From Thermoclostridium sp036562185 (GTDB lineage: Bacteria > Bacillota > Clostridia > DSM-8532): a stretch of DNA of 56,505 nt. A program made the position numbers and the translations under genes. The notes beneath the pieces were generated by a model that was given only the letters and a program-made list of their open reading frames with translations, did not search any database and had not been told where the DNA came from. Shown here piece by piece: positions 1-8,407 of this stretch (position 1 is its first letter; each line of letters begins with the position of its first letter). The stretch covers positions 1-56,505 of the forward strand of contig DATCKN010000063.1 in NCBI GenBank assembly GCA_036562185.1. The letters are read 5' to 3'.

Positions 1-1
1 T

Positions 2-280
2 TCCTCACATTTTGAAGAAATAAAAGCCACCTCTTATAAAACAAACAAAGCAATCGAAGAGGGGTATCTGAAAAACAATGAAATAACATCCGAACTTGAA
101 CAGGTGCAACAGCAGATTGAAAACGTGGCAAGTATTTCAGAAGAAAACTCTGCAGCCACACAGGAAGTTCTGGCAACCATGGAATCCGAAAATAACCGTA
201 TACTGGAGCTCAATGCTTCCATAAGGGAAATTCAAAAACTCAGCGGCAGTTTAAAGACTCTTACATCTTCGGCCAACTGA
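2..280 (+). CDS. Methyl-accepting chemotaxis protein, C-terminal fragment (5' end outside window)
   Basis: The reading frame enters at the window edge and stops with TGA at 278-280, giving 92 residues. The fragment is almost entirely alpha-helical and Gln/Glu/Ser-rich, with the stretch SISEENSAATQEV, which resembles the adaptation/signalling helices of MCP receptors (usual form ISEEQAASTEEI). By family knowledge it would transduce a signal to CheA/CheW at the membrane. The sensor domain and the start lie outside the window, so ligand and membrane topology cannot be judged. It converges on the nitroreductase gene. Confidence 0.72.
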   Translation, partial: SSHFEEIKATSYKTNKAIEEGYLKNNEITSELEQVQQQIENVASISEENSAATQEVLATMESENNRILELNASIREIQKLSGSLKTLTSSAN

Positions 281-347
281 GTTTTATCCCTGAAAATCCG
301 ATATTTGGATGCCAAATGTACTTTGACGGTTCTGAAAACAATATTTT

Positions 348-857
348 TTACCATTTATCATAGTGTATCCTGGTGCTATCGAAACGATCAGCGGCTTCTT
401 TCTCTTCGTTTCGATGGCCTACGGCTACAAGTCCCACCGGTATTATGTTCCCGGGCAGTTTCAAAATCCCGGAAATTGCATTTGTCCTGTCGGTATCCGG
501 GTAAATTCCGCACCACACGGCCCCTAAACCAATTCCATGGGCCGCCAGCAGTATATTTTGAATTGCCGCAGAGCAATCCTCCACCAAAAATCCCTCCCGG
601 GATTCTTTATTTACATCTCCGCACACTATAATGCCACATCCGGCCTGTGGCAGCATTTTCGCATATGGATGCATGCCCGCTATCTTTTCAAGAGTCTCTT
701 TTTCTTTTATAACAATAAAATGCCATGGCTGGTAGTTGTGGGCAGACGGTGCCTGAAACCCCGCTTTTAACAACAAATTCAACTGCTCGTCAGAAATAAC
801 CTGGCCTGTGAATTTCCTGATACTTCTTCTTGTCATGATTGCATCAATTACATCCAT
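348..857 (-). CDS. Nitroreductase family protein (FMN-dependent oxidoreductase)
   Basis: 169 residues, the usual size for small clostridial nitroreductases. The N-terminus MDVIDAIMTRRSIRKF and the following QAPSAHNYQPWHF are the FMN phosphate/isoalloxazine-binding segments of the family; GLGAVWCGIYP and the C-terminal GLVAVGHRNEEK complete the pattern. Members transfer electrons from NAD(P)H via FMN to nitro compounds, quinones or flavins; the substrate cannot be read. ATG start with AAGGAAGGGG upstream. It lies 18 nt after the topoisomerase A-subunit stop on the same strand, so it is probably the last gene of that operon, an odd partner for a topoisomerase. Confidence 0.88.
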   Translation of the reverse strand: MDVIDAIMTRRSIRKFTGQVISDEQLNLLLKAGFQAPSAHNYQPWHFIVIKEKETLEKIAGMHPYAKMLPQAGCGIIVCGDVNKESREGFLVEDCSAAIQNILLAAHGIGLGAVWCGIYPDTDRTNAISGILKLPGNIIPVGLVAVGHRNEEKEAADRFDSTRIHYDKW

Positions 858-875
858 GATATTATCCCCTTCCTT

Positions 876-3047
876 TTAAAACATTGTAATCTGCTTTTCT
901 TCCTTATCCTCGTCTTTAAGATAACATCCGATGGCCGGTATGTTTTTGGTTCTGTAATAATCCAAATCGGTAAATTTTACTTCATCCAGCTCTTTTATTT
1001 TTATCATGCTGCTTCCCTTCTTGGACTTCAATACCTGAACCCCGCCGGAGTTCCTTGTTGTCTTGGGATTAATATTTGCCGTGCTGAAAATAAGAACCTT
1101 ATCAATACTTGAAAAAGCAACAAGTTCTCTGTCCTCCTGAAGGAAACGTATATCGCAAAGGGGCGACTCATCGGAATACGCATTGGCGAGTTTCTTACGG
1201 TTTGTTTTTGTTGCATAGCTTGACAACGGTATTTTGGCACATTTCCCATTCTCGAAGGAAAACAGCATATAGCCCGAATAGTCATCGGTTGCAACCATGT
1301 AAATTATCCTTTCCCCGGTATTCATTTCGAGGATGTTCCCGAGGTATTCTCCCAGCATTGACGTTTTACAGTCATTAATTTCATGAATCTTCAGTTTATA
1401 GGCCACTTGCTGGTTTGAAAAAAGGATCAGTTCGCTCTTGTTCCTCGCTTCAATTTCCTGTATTATTTCATCCTCTTCCTTAAGCTTCTGCTCACCTGAG
1501 GCCCTTAATGAAGTAAGCGGTATTTTTTTCAGGTATCCCTCGGCTGTAAGGAAAAGTTTGACATTATAATCTTCAATCAGTACTTCTTCTGTAACCGTTT
1601 CAACATGTTGCTCATTTATAATGCCTGTTTTCCGGGGCTGTCCATATTTTTTCGAAATCTCCTTCAATTGCTGGCAGATAATGTCCAATACCCTGGATTC
1701 CTTATTGTATATATCCTCCAGATCGGCAATTTCCTCTTTCAAAGATTCAATATTCGATGTCTGTTTGATTATATATTCCTTATTCAAGTTTCTAAGTTTA
1801 ATTTCGGCTATATATTCTGCCTGAGCCTGATCAATACCAAATCCTTTCATAAGATTCGGTACAACCTGCTCTTCCTTTTCTGTCCCGCGTATTATCCTTA
1901 TGGCTTTGTCAATGTCAAGAAGGATTTTCGCCAACCCTTCCAGCAGGTGCAGCCTTTCGGATTTCTTTCTGATGTCAAAAGCTGTTTGCCTGCGAATACA
2001 TGTCATGCGGAATTCAATCCAGCTGTCGAGTATGCCCTTAATGCCCAAAACCTGTGGTTTTCCGTTTATCAGGATGTTAAAATTACATCCGAAACTGTCT
2101 TCAAGAGGTGTAAGCTTAAACAGTTTATTCATCAGTGCGTCAGGATCGGCTGAACGCTTTATGTCAATCGTGATTTTCAGTCCGTTTAAATCGGTTTCAT
2201 CACGAACATCGGTTATATCTTTAACTTTTCCGTTTTTAACAAGTTCGGTTATGGAATCGATAATGGCTTCCGAGGTAGTGGTATAGGGAATTTCGTATAT
2301 CTCAATGCAATTGTTTGCTGTATCAAACCTGTATCTTGCACGTACCTTGAAACTTCCCCTGCCTGTTTCATAAATGCTTCTTAATTCCTTTTCGTTGTAT
2401 ATCAGCTCTCCCCCGGTAGAAAAATCAGGAGCTTTTAAATAATTTATAAAATCCACATTATCATTTTTTATATATGCGATGGTAGCATCACAAACTTCTT
2501 TCAGGTTAAAACTGCAGATATTGCTTGCCATACCCACGGCAATTCCCTGGTTCGGGTTAACAAGGATATTGGGAAAAACCGTTGGCAGCAATACAGGTTC
2601 TTTCATAGTTCCATCATAGTTATCCGTAAAATCCACAGTATCTTTGTCAATGTCACTGAAAAGCTCCGAGCTTATTTCCGCAAGTTTAACTTCGGTATAC
2701 CTCGGCGCTGCAAATTTCATGTCCCTTGAATAAACGCGCCCAAAATTTCCCTTGGACTCCACCAGGGGATGCAAAAGTGCACCATTTCCGGTTGTAAGCC
2801 TGACCATTGTCTCGTAAATCGCCATATCTCCGTGAGGATTCAGTTTCATTGTCTGCCCTACTACATTGGCCGACTTGGTTTTTGCGCCGTGCAGCAGGCC
2901 CATTTTATACATGGTATACAACAGTTTCCTGTGCGACGGCTTTAACCCGTCTATCTCGGGTATGGCACGGGAAACAATTACGCTCATTGCATAGGGCATA
3001 TAATTTACTTTCAATGTTTCAACTATCTTTTGTTCGGTAAACTTCAT
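876..3047 (-). CDS. parC: Type II topoisomerase subunit A (ParC/GyrA-like)
   Basis: 723 residues. The breakage-reunion domain occupies about residues 1-460; the catalytic tyrosine is Tyr117 in AAPRYTEV, after the PHGD segment (about 71-74) that corresponds to the quinolone-resistance region. A coiled coil (about 370-470) is followed by a beta-pinwheel-like C-terminal domain (about 495-700). I see no GyrA box (QRRGGKG), which argues for topoisomerase IV-like decatenation/relaxation rather than supercoiling. It partners the subunit B gene directly upstream (79-nt gap, GAGG ribosome site before the ATG). The sequence is divergent enough that it may be an accessory clostridial topoisomerase rather than the main gyrase, whose genes are not in the window. 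Confidence 0.88.
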   Translation of the reverse strand: MKFTEQKIVETLKVNYMPYAMSVIVSRAIPEIDGLKPSHRKLLYTMYKMGLLHGAKTKSANVVGQTMKLNPHGDMAIYETMVRLTTGNGALLHPLVESKGNFGRVYSRDMKFAAPRYTEVKLAEISSELFSDIDKDTVDFTDNYDGTMKEPVLLPTVFPNILVNPNQGIAVGMASNICSFNLKEVCDATIAYIKNDNVDFINYLKAPDFSTGGELIYNEKELRSIYETGRGSFKVRARYRFDTANNCIEIYEIPYTTTSEAIIDSITELVKNGKVKDITDVRDETDLNGLKITIDIKRSADPDALMNKLFKLTPLEDSFGCNFNILINGKPQVLGIKGILDSWIEFRMTCIRRQTAFDIRKKSERLHLLEGLAKILLDIDKAIRIIRGTEKEEQVVPNLMKGFGIDQAQAEYIAEIKLRNLNKEYIIKQTSNIESLKEEIADLEDIYNKESRVLDIICQQLKEISKKYGQPRKTGIINEQHVETVTEEVLIEDYNVKLFLTAEGYLKKIPLTSLRASGEQKLKEEDEIIQEIEARNKSELILFSNQQVAYKLKIHEINDCKTSMLGEYLGNILEMNTGERIIYMVATDDYSGYMLFSFENGKCAKIPLSSYATKTNRKKLANAYSDESPLCDIRFLQEDRELVAFSSIDKVLIFSTANINPKTTRNSGGVQVLKSKKGSSMIKIKELDEVKFTDLDYYRTKNIPAIGCYLKDEDKEEKQITMF

Positions 3048-3126
3048 ATGAACTATCCTCGCTTCATTATTTTTAATACCCTTTCATAAGGTATATTCTG
3101 GAATTCAGGCGAACATCCCGGTTAAA

Positions 3127-5103
3127 TCAGCTTACGTCGAGCATGTCCAGATATTCATGGCCATGTTCACTGATGTAATCCTTTCTTCCCTGCAGGTTAT
3201 CCCCAAGCAGAAGATCAAAAAACTCCTGTGTCTGTTCCACATCATCCGGAACTACTTTAATTAACCTCCTTGTCTCAGGATTCATGGTGGTTTGCCACAT
3301 CATATCCGGGTCATTCTCACCAAGACCTTTTGAACGCTGGATTGTAACCTTTTCATTCTTGAGCTTTTTCAATATATCGTTTTTTTCCTTCTCATTATAC
3401 GCAAACCATATTTTATCCTTGCAACGAATCTCAAACAGCGGAGATTCAGCAATATATACCTTCCCTTCACGGATAAGGGTTGGCATAAGGCGGTATATCA
3501 TTGCCAAAATTAAAGTACGTATCTGAAATCCGTCCACATCAGCATCTGTACATATTATAATCTTGTTCCATCTGAGATTTTCTATATTAAATGTACTAAG
3601 CTCCTTGTTATGCCTTGTTTTTATTTCAACACCGCAGCCCAGTACCTTCAGCAAGTCTACAATGACTTCGCTTTTAAAAATTACTTCATAGTCTGCTTTC
3701 AGGCAGTTAAGTATTTTACCGCGTACGGGCATTATAGCCTGGAATTCCGCATCCCTGCCCATTTTACATGAACCGAGGGCAGAATCACCTTCCACAATGT
3801 ACAGTTCTCTTTTCGAAACATCTTTTGTCCTGCAGTCTACAAATTTTTTAACCCGGTTCGTAAAATCCACCTTGCCGCTAAGCTTTTTCCTGACATCAAT
3901 GCGCGTCCTCTCGGCAGATTCACGGCTTCGTTTATTTGCCAGCACCTGTCCGGCAATTCTTTCGGCTTCTTCCCTGTTTTCAATTAAATACACTTCAAGC
4001 TGTTTTTTCAGGAAATCGGTCATCGCTTCCTGGATAAACCTGTTTGTTATGGCTTTTTTAGTCTGGTTCTCATAGCTGGTAATGGTCGAGAACGAGCTGC
4101 TGACAAAAATCAGGCTGTCCTGGATATCTGCAAAGGTTATTTTCGCCTCATTTTTGTTATACTTGTTATTGCTTCTCAGATATTTATCAATTTCGTAAAC
4201 AAAAGCATTTTTAACAGCCTTATCGGGCGCCCCTCCGTATTCCAGAAAGCTTGAATTGTGATAATATTCAAGCACATTAATTTCATTGTTGAATACAAAG
4301 GCAACACTCATTTTCACCTTGTATTCCGGTTTATCCTCCCTGTCGCGCCCTTTTACAGAGGTTTCATAAAACTGGACCGAAGTAAAGCCTTTATCACCCG
4401 ATAATTCCTTCACGTAATCCACAATACCGTTTTCATAATAGAACTCTTCTGTATTTCCCGATTCCTCGTCCACTAATATAAAGCGCAGCCCCGGATTGAC
4501 CACAGCCTGACGTTTCAGTGTCATCCTGTAATATTCAAGGGGGATTTTTATATCGGTAAAAACCTCGAGATCAGGTTTCCAATGCTGTATTGTACCTGTA
4601 TGCTCATAGTTTGCTTTTTCCTTTTTCAGTCCGCCGACATTTTCTCCCTTTCTGAACTCCAATGAATATTTGTATCCATCCCTGAATGATGTAACAAACA
4701 TGTACTCCGAGCTGTATTGGGTTGCACATGCTCCAAGTCCGTTCAGGCCAAGACTGAACTCGTAATTTTCACCGCTGTTATTGTTATATTTACCGCCTGC
4801 GTACAGTTCGCAGTATATCAGTTCCCAGTTATAGCGCTTCTCAATCGGGTTGTAATCAAGGGGAACTCCACGCCCTTTATCTTCCACTGTAATTGAAAAA
4901 TCACGATGACGTATAACTTTTATTTCATTGCCAAAACCTTCACGGGCTTCATCTATAGAGTTCGAAAGAATTTCAAAGAATGATTGCTGGCAACCTTCAA
5001 TGCCGTCTGAACCAAAAATAACGCCCGGTCGTAGTCTGACGCGATCAGCTCCTTTTAGAGATGTTATACTTTCATTTCCATAAGTTTTATTGTTTTTTTT
5101 CAT
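3127..5103 (-). CDS. parE: Type II topoisomerase subunit B (ParE/GyrB-like ATPase)
   Basis: 658 residues. The GHKL ATPase is at about 20-220, with SNSIDEA (Asn48, Asp51), the DKGRG turn (75-79) and GLNGLGA (119-125). A transducer domain follows, then a TOPRIM domain with EGDSALG (438-444) and TDADVDG (519-525), which bind Mg2+ and act with subunit A's tyrosine. The end (about 560-658) is the conserved C-terminal tail with SKGLGE. ATG start behind GAGGTG. It is the first gene of the operon parE-parC-nitroreductase, behind a TTGAAA/TATCAT promoter. ParE is chosen over GyrB because the partner lacks a GyrA box. Confidence 0.9.
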   Translation of the reverse strand: MKKNNKTYGNESITSLKGADRVRLRPGVIFGSDGIEGCQQSFFEILSNSIDEAREGFGNEIKVIRHRDFSITVEDKGRGVPLDYNPIEKRYNWELIYCELYAGGKYNNNSGENYEFSLGLNGLGACATQYSSEYMFVTSFRDGYKYSLEFRKGENVGGLKKEKANYEHTGTIQHWKPDLEVFTDIKIPLEYYRMTLKRQAVVNPGLRFILVDEESGNTEEFYYENGIVDYVKELSGDKGFTSVQFYETSVKGRDREDKPEYKVKMSVAFVFNNEINVLEYYHNSSFLEYGGAPDKAVKNAFVYEIDKYLRSNNKYNKNEAKITFADIQDSLIFVSSSFSTITSYENQTKKAITNRFIQEAMTDFLKKQLEVYLIENREEAERIAGQVLANKRSRESAERTRIDVRKKLSGKVDFTNRVKKFVDCRTKDVSKRELYIVEGDSALGSCKMGRDAEFQAIMPVRGKILNCLKADYEVIFKSEVIVDLLKVLGCGVEIKTRHNKELSTFNIENLRWNKIIICTDADVDGFQIRTLILAMIYRLMPTLIREGKVYIAESPLFEIRCKDKIWFAYNEKEKNDILKKLKNEKVTIQRSKGLGENDPDMMWQTTMNPETRRLIKVVPDDVEQTQEFFDLLLGDNLQGRKDYISEHGHEYLDMLDVS

Positions 5104-5217
5104 TCGTACACCTCACTCTAGATTTCTGTCTGTAACATTCACATAATTCTGTATATGAAGGATTAAGCTCAAATATGCGTCAGCTTCAGCTTGTAAAATG
5201 AACCGAACCCATGTTCT

Positions 5218-5246
5218 ATGATACTATATTATTCTGCTGTTTTCAA
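5218..5246 (-). promoter_or_regulatory. Sigma-A-type promoter of the parE operon
   Basis: On the minus strand TTGAAA and TATCAT are separated by exactly 17 bp, about 115 nt upstream of the parE ATG. Just upstream of it (5254-5268) lies a 15-bp perfect dyad, CAGTCCTCAGGACTG, which could be an operator or merely a small hairpin. Confidence 0.6.
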
Positions 5247-5406
5247 TCTTCACCAGTCCTCAGGACTGTGTCATTATCTGCTGCCCGGGCCATATAAATT
5301 TTTACCTATGTGAAACCAGGGAAATTTCACCTGATGCATCTGTTGAACTGTACATAACGCAATATTTAAAAAATCTCCAACTTCTCTCTGTTTTTTCGCA
5401 TTATTA

Positions 5407-5602
5407 GCGGGTGATTCGGGTGATTTTGGCGACGCAGAGCAACACACCTCGAAGCCATTCTGCATCCCCGTAAGCTGAGAGCGTGGAACTGAACGGCCCG
5501 GGATATGGAGACTCCAATGTCGAATTAATTATATAATGGGAGCGGGTGTTTTAGTAGGTGCTTTGTTGCTCAAGAAGCCAAAACACCCGAAGCAGGACCC
5601 GC
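5407..5602 (+). repeat. 196-nt repeat core, copy A
   Basis: This stretch aligns base for base, without gaps, to 5873-6068 (copy B); both copies are 196 nt. Both begin GCGGGTGATTCGGGTG and end CACCCGAAGCAGGACCCGC, so the ends are complementary (GCGGGT with ACCCGC, TTCGGGTG with CACCCGAA) and would close one structured domain. A second hairpin candidate lies inside: CGGGTGTTTT at 5543-5552 with AAAACACCCG at 5580-5589. No transposase or clear coding sequence is present. Copy A differs from B by scattered substitutions. Confidence 0.85.
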
Positions 5603-5651
5603 GCTTGATACCAATGTGCTATGACGGGAGCAAATCATTTAAACTGCTTCG

Positions 5652-6225
5652 CATAATATAAATAATGCAAAGTATTTTATACTGAAAAATTGAATCGGAT
5701 TCGAAGAATTCGCAGCATCAATCTGAAGGAAGCATCGTGCAATATTAATATTACTGTCAGGTGGATATGGTTATTGTGCAATGCAAGGAAACTTATAGCG
5801 TAATGCAGCATAGAGATGTGCAGTCAGAGCGAGGACAAGCAAGCCGACGGAGCAAAAATGCTACATAAAGCAGCGGGTGATTCGGGTGATTTTGGTGACG
5901 CAGAGCAACACACTTCGAAGCTATGCTGCATACCATGTAGTCACGAGCGTGAAGGTGAGCGATCCGTGATATGGAGACCTCAACGCTGGATTAATTAATA
6001 ATTATGTGCGGGTGTTTTTGTAGGTGTTTTGTTGCTCAAGGAGACAAAACACCCGAAGCAGGACCCGCAAATTAAAGCATTTTTGCGAGTTTCGGCTTGT
6101 CCGAGCTGAACTGCACAGCTCTTGCAAATGAAGCGACTGTTTCCGGCATTGCACAATAACCCCCTCGTTACCGGAAAGAGATGCTGCGAATTCCGTCAAT
6201 AATGCTTTGCATAATTTAAATTATG
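5652..6225 (+). repeat. Foldback (MITE-like) element with long imperfect inverted arms, enclosing core copy B
   Basis: Four blocks of the left arm recur in inverted form and in reverse order on the right: CATAATATAAATAATGCAAA (5652) against the block at 6201-6225; GAATTCGCAGCAT (about 5708-5720) against ATGCTGCGAATTC (6181-6193, exact); GGTTATTGTGCAATGC (5769-5784) against GCATTGCACAATAACC (6148-6163, exact); and CAAGCCGACGGAGCAAAAAT (5839) against the block at 6077-6099. The element is thus about 574 nt with arms of roughly 150-220 nt around the 196-nt core. It looks non-autonomous: no transposase gene. Together with copy A it fills the 1.2 kb between parE and clpX; 5247-5406 otherwise shows nothing recognisable. 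Confidence 0.8.
5873..6068 (+). repeat. 196-nt repeat core, copy B
   Basis: Same length and ends as copy A. The last 61 nt (6008-6068) form a nested hairpin: GGTGTTTTGT pairs perfectly with ACAAAACACC across a short loop, and GCGGGT pairs with the terminal ACCCGC. The same 3' segment can instead pair with the 5' end of the core (TTCGGGTG with CACCCGAA), so two folds compete. A 46-codon frame starts at 5858 behind GGAG and runs through the core; its peptide is nearly identical in copy C but cut short in copy A, so it is not called as a gene. Confidence 0.85.
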
Positions 6226-6236
6226 TTCGGTTTACT

Positions 6237-6290
6237 GCGAGTTTCGGCCTGCCCAAGCTGAACTTATACGGCCTGCAGTGTACAATAACT
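6237..6290 (+). repeat. Partial repeat-family right arm
   Basis: GCGAGTTTCGGCCTGCCCAA and the following GCTGAACTTATACGG repeat the right arm that begins at 6085 (GCGAGTTTCGGCTTG) and is also present at 29848. A degenerate form of the arm end (GTACAATAACTGC) follows. This is a truncated extra copy directly after the foldback element. Confidence 0.6.
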
Positions 6291-6298
6291 GCTCATAT

Positions 6299-6324
6299 AA
6301 AAAATCCGGCATAGCCGGATTTTT
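6299..6324 (-). terminator. Rho-independent terminator of clpX
   Basis: AAATCCGGC and GCCGGATTT form a 9-bp stem with a 2-base centre, and a T-run follows on the minus strand. It begins at the clpX stop codon, so it ends the tig-clpP-clpX direction of transcription. Confidence 0.85.
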
Positions 6325-7624
6325 ATGACGCAGAATCAATATTTTCCTTCTGTTTTTTCTTTTTTGGCGGGTTCAACGCCTTCCTGGCTTCATTGTAAAT
6401 GAGCGTTGGCTCACGCCCCGAAACAATTACTTCCCTGTCAACTATACATTTTTCAACATTCTTTTTAGATGGAATTTCATACATAACATCAATCAGAATC
6501 TCCTCCATGATGGATCGTAATCCTCTTGCTCCCGTTTTTCTTTCAAGAGCCTTATCAGCTATTGCCTGGAGGGCTTCTTCCTCTATAACAAGCTCAACCC
6601 CATCAATTTCGAACAACTTTTTATACTGCTTAACAAGGGCATTGCGCGGTTTTGTCAATATATCTATTAGAGTGTCCCGATCCAGTGAATGCAACGAAGC
6701 AACTATGGGCAATCTTCCAATAAATTCAGGTATCAACCCGTACTTTAACAAATCCTGCGGTGTTACCAGCTGAAACAGTTCTCCAATCTCTTTACTCCGC
6801 TCAAGGCCTTTTTCATTAACAGAGCCAAAACCTATAGTCCTTTTGCCGATCCTGTTTTCAATAATTTTATCAAGGCCGTCAAATGCTCCTCCGCAAATAA
6901 ACAGGATATTGGTAGTGTCTATCTGTATAAATTCCTGATGCGGATGTTTTCTTCCTCCCTGAGGCGGTACAGATGCGATAGTGCCTTCAAGTATTTTCAA
7001 AAGTGCCTGCTGAACGCCTTCACCGCTGACATCCCGCGTTATTGAAGGGTTGTCGGATTTTCGTGCTATCTTGTCTATTTCATCTATATATATTATTCCT
7101 TTCTCGGCACGTTCTATGTCATAATCGGCATTCTGAATAAGTTTCAGAAGTATGTTTTCCACGTCTTCTCCGACATAGCCTGCTTCTGTTAATGATGTTG
7201 CATCTGCTATTGCAAAAGGAACGTTTAATATTTTGGCCAGGGTTTGGGCAAGATAAGTTTTTCCTGAACCTGTCGGGCCTATCATCAGGATATTGCTTTT
7301 TTGCAGTTCCACATCACCTGAAGCCAGCTCGGAATTTATTCTCTTGTAATGGTTGTAAACAGCAACTGCCAGAGTTCTTTTTGCTTTCTCCTGGCCGATA
7401 ACATACTGATCGAGAATATTCTTTATCTCAATCGGCTTCGGAATTTCATCAATCTGTATATCAACACCGTTATCTTCAAATTCTTCGCCAATTATTTCAG
7501 AGCAAAGCTCTATGCATTCGTCACAAATGTAAACGCCGGGTCCCGCAACCAGCCTTTTGACCTGATCCTGGGTCTTGCCGCAAAAAGAGCATTTAAGCTG
7601 TTTCTTTTCTTCATATCTTGACAC
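6323..7624 (-). CDS. clpX: ClpX, ATP-dependent unfoldase of the ClpXP protease
   Basis: 433 residues, normal length. An N-terminal zinc-binding domain has Cys12, Cys15, Cys34 and Cys37; the AAA+ domain has Walker A GPTGSGKT (about 116-123), Walker B IIYIDEID and the pore/sensor region RDVSGEGVQQALLKI; the small C-terminal domain has the GARGLRSIMEE sensor-2 arginine. ClpX recognises tagged substrates and feeds them to ClpP in the cytoplasm. The start is GTG with GAGGTG seven bases upstream. It lies 14 nt after clpP and is the last gene of the tig-clpP-clpX group. Confidence 0.97.
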   Translation of the reverse strand: MSRYEEKKQLKCSFCGKTQDQVKRLVAGPGVYICDECIELCSEIIGEEFEDNGVDIQIDEIPKPIEIKNILDQYVIGQEKAKRTLAVAVYNHYKRINSELASGDVELQKSNILMIGPTGSGKTYLAQTLAKILNVPFAIADATSLTEAGYVGEDVENILLKLIQNADYDIERAEKGIIYIDEIDKIARKSDNPSITRDVSGEGVQQALLKILEGTIASVPPQGGRKHPHQEFIQIDTTNILFICGGAFDGLDKIIENRIGKRTIGFGSVNEKGLERSKEIGELFQLVTPQDLLKYGLIPEFIGRLPIVASLHSLDRDTLIDILTKPRNALVKQYKKLFEIDGVELVIEEEALQAIADKALERKTGARGLRSIMEEILIDVMYEIPSKKNVEKCIVDREVIVSGREPTLIYNEARKALNPPKKKKQKENIDSAS

Positions 7625-7638
7625 TAAACTTCACCTCG

Positions 7639-8220
7639 TTATCTTCGTACCATTACTTCATCCACAATGCCGTAATCTTTTGCCTCCCAAGCTGACATAA
7701 AATAATCTCTTTCCACGTCACGCTGAATCTTATCTAAAGGCTGCCCGGTCCTTTCACTTAATATGCGGTTCAAATTATCCTTTGTCTTCAAAATCCATTC
7801 GGCATGGATTTTTATATCAGTAGCCTGACCTTTTGCTCCACCCGCGGGCTGGTGAATCATTATCGTGCTGTTTGGCAGAGCGAAGCGTTTACCCTTGGTT
7901 CCGGATGCAAGCAGGAACGCACCCATGCTTGCTGCCATACCTACACAAATTGTAGATACATCAGACCTTACATGCTGCATTGTGTCATAAATGGCAAGAC
8001 CGGCTGTTACTGAGCCACCAGGGCTGTTAATATAAAACTGTATATCCTTGTCCGAATCCTTTGCATCCAGGAACAGCATCTGGGCTACTATCAGGCTTGC
8101 TGTTGCATCATTTACCTCGTCGCTTAGAAATATGATTCTATCCTCCAACAAACGGGAGTATATATCATATGAACGTTCTCCCCTGTTACTTTGCTCTATT
8201 ACATAAGGTACAAGCGGCAT
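7639..8220 (-). CDS. clpP: ClpP, ATP-dependent Clp protease proteolytic subunit
   Basis: 193 residues from the ATG at 8220, which has GGGGGA eight bases upstream; a longer frame reaches 8265 but has no ribosome site and adds residues foreign to the family. The serine-protease triad is visible: Ser98 in GMAASMGAF, His123 in MIHQPAGG and Asp172 in VERDYFM. ClpP forms the double-heptamer chamber that degrades proteins unfolded by ClpX. A small hairpin (ATGATCT/AGATCAT) lies in the leader just before the ribosome site. I found no clear CtsR box (GGTCAAA repeats) upstream. Confidence 0.97.
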   Translation of the reverse strand: MPLVPYVIEQSNRGERSYDIYSRLLEDRIIFLSDEVNDATASLIVAQMLFLDAKDSDKDIQFYINSPGGSVTAGLAIYDTMQHVRSDVSTICVGMAASMGAFLLASGTKGKRFALPNSTIMIHQPAGGAKGQATDIKIHAEWILKTKDNLNRILSERTGQPLDKIQRDVERDYFMSAWEAKDYGIVDEVMVRR

Positions 8221-8407
8221 ATTCCATCCCCCTTTTCTCAACATGATCTTTTTTAAGCAGATCATTGTGTTATTGAGGTATAACAGTTAATTACTAATAA
8301 ATATTTATCACTATATTATTATATAAATTTCCCCGGTTATGGTCTTAATAAACAAAATTACCCGTCAATCTCAACCAGGTATTTTTTGCATAATCCATCC
8401 GTGGCTG

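Noticed and set aside
5274..5465. A 63-codon minus-strand frame near parE
   Set aside because: It runs into repeat copy A and has no ribosome site or recognisable protein features.
5719..5735. AATCTGAAGGAAGC in the left arm of the foldback element, as in group II introns
   Set aside because: Only this short stretch matches; no neighbouring intron motifs, and the corresponding segments of the other arms differ.
8221..8407. CtsR operator upstream of clpP
   Set aside because: No tandem GGTCAAA-type heptamers found; only a small hairpin near the ribosome site.
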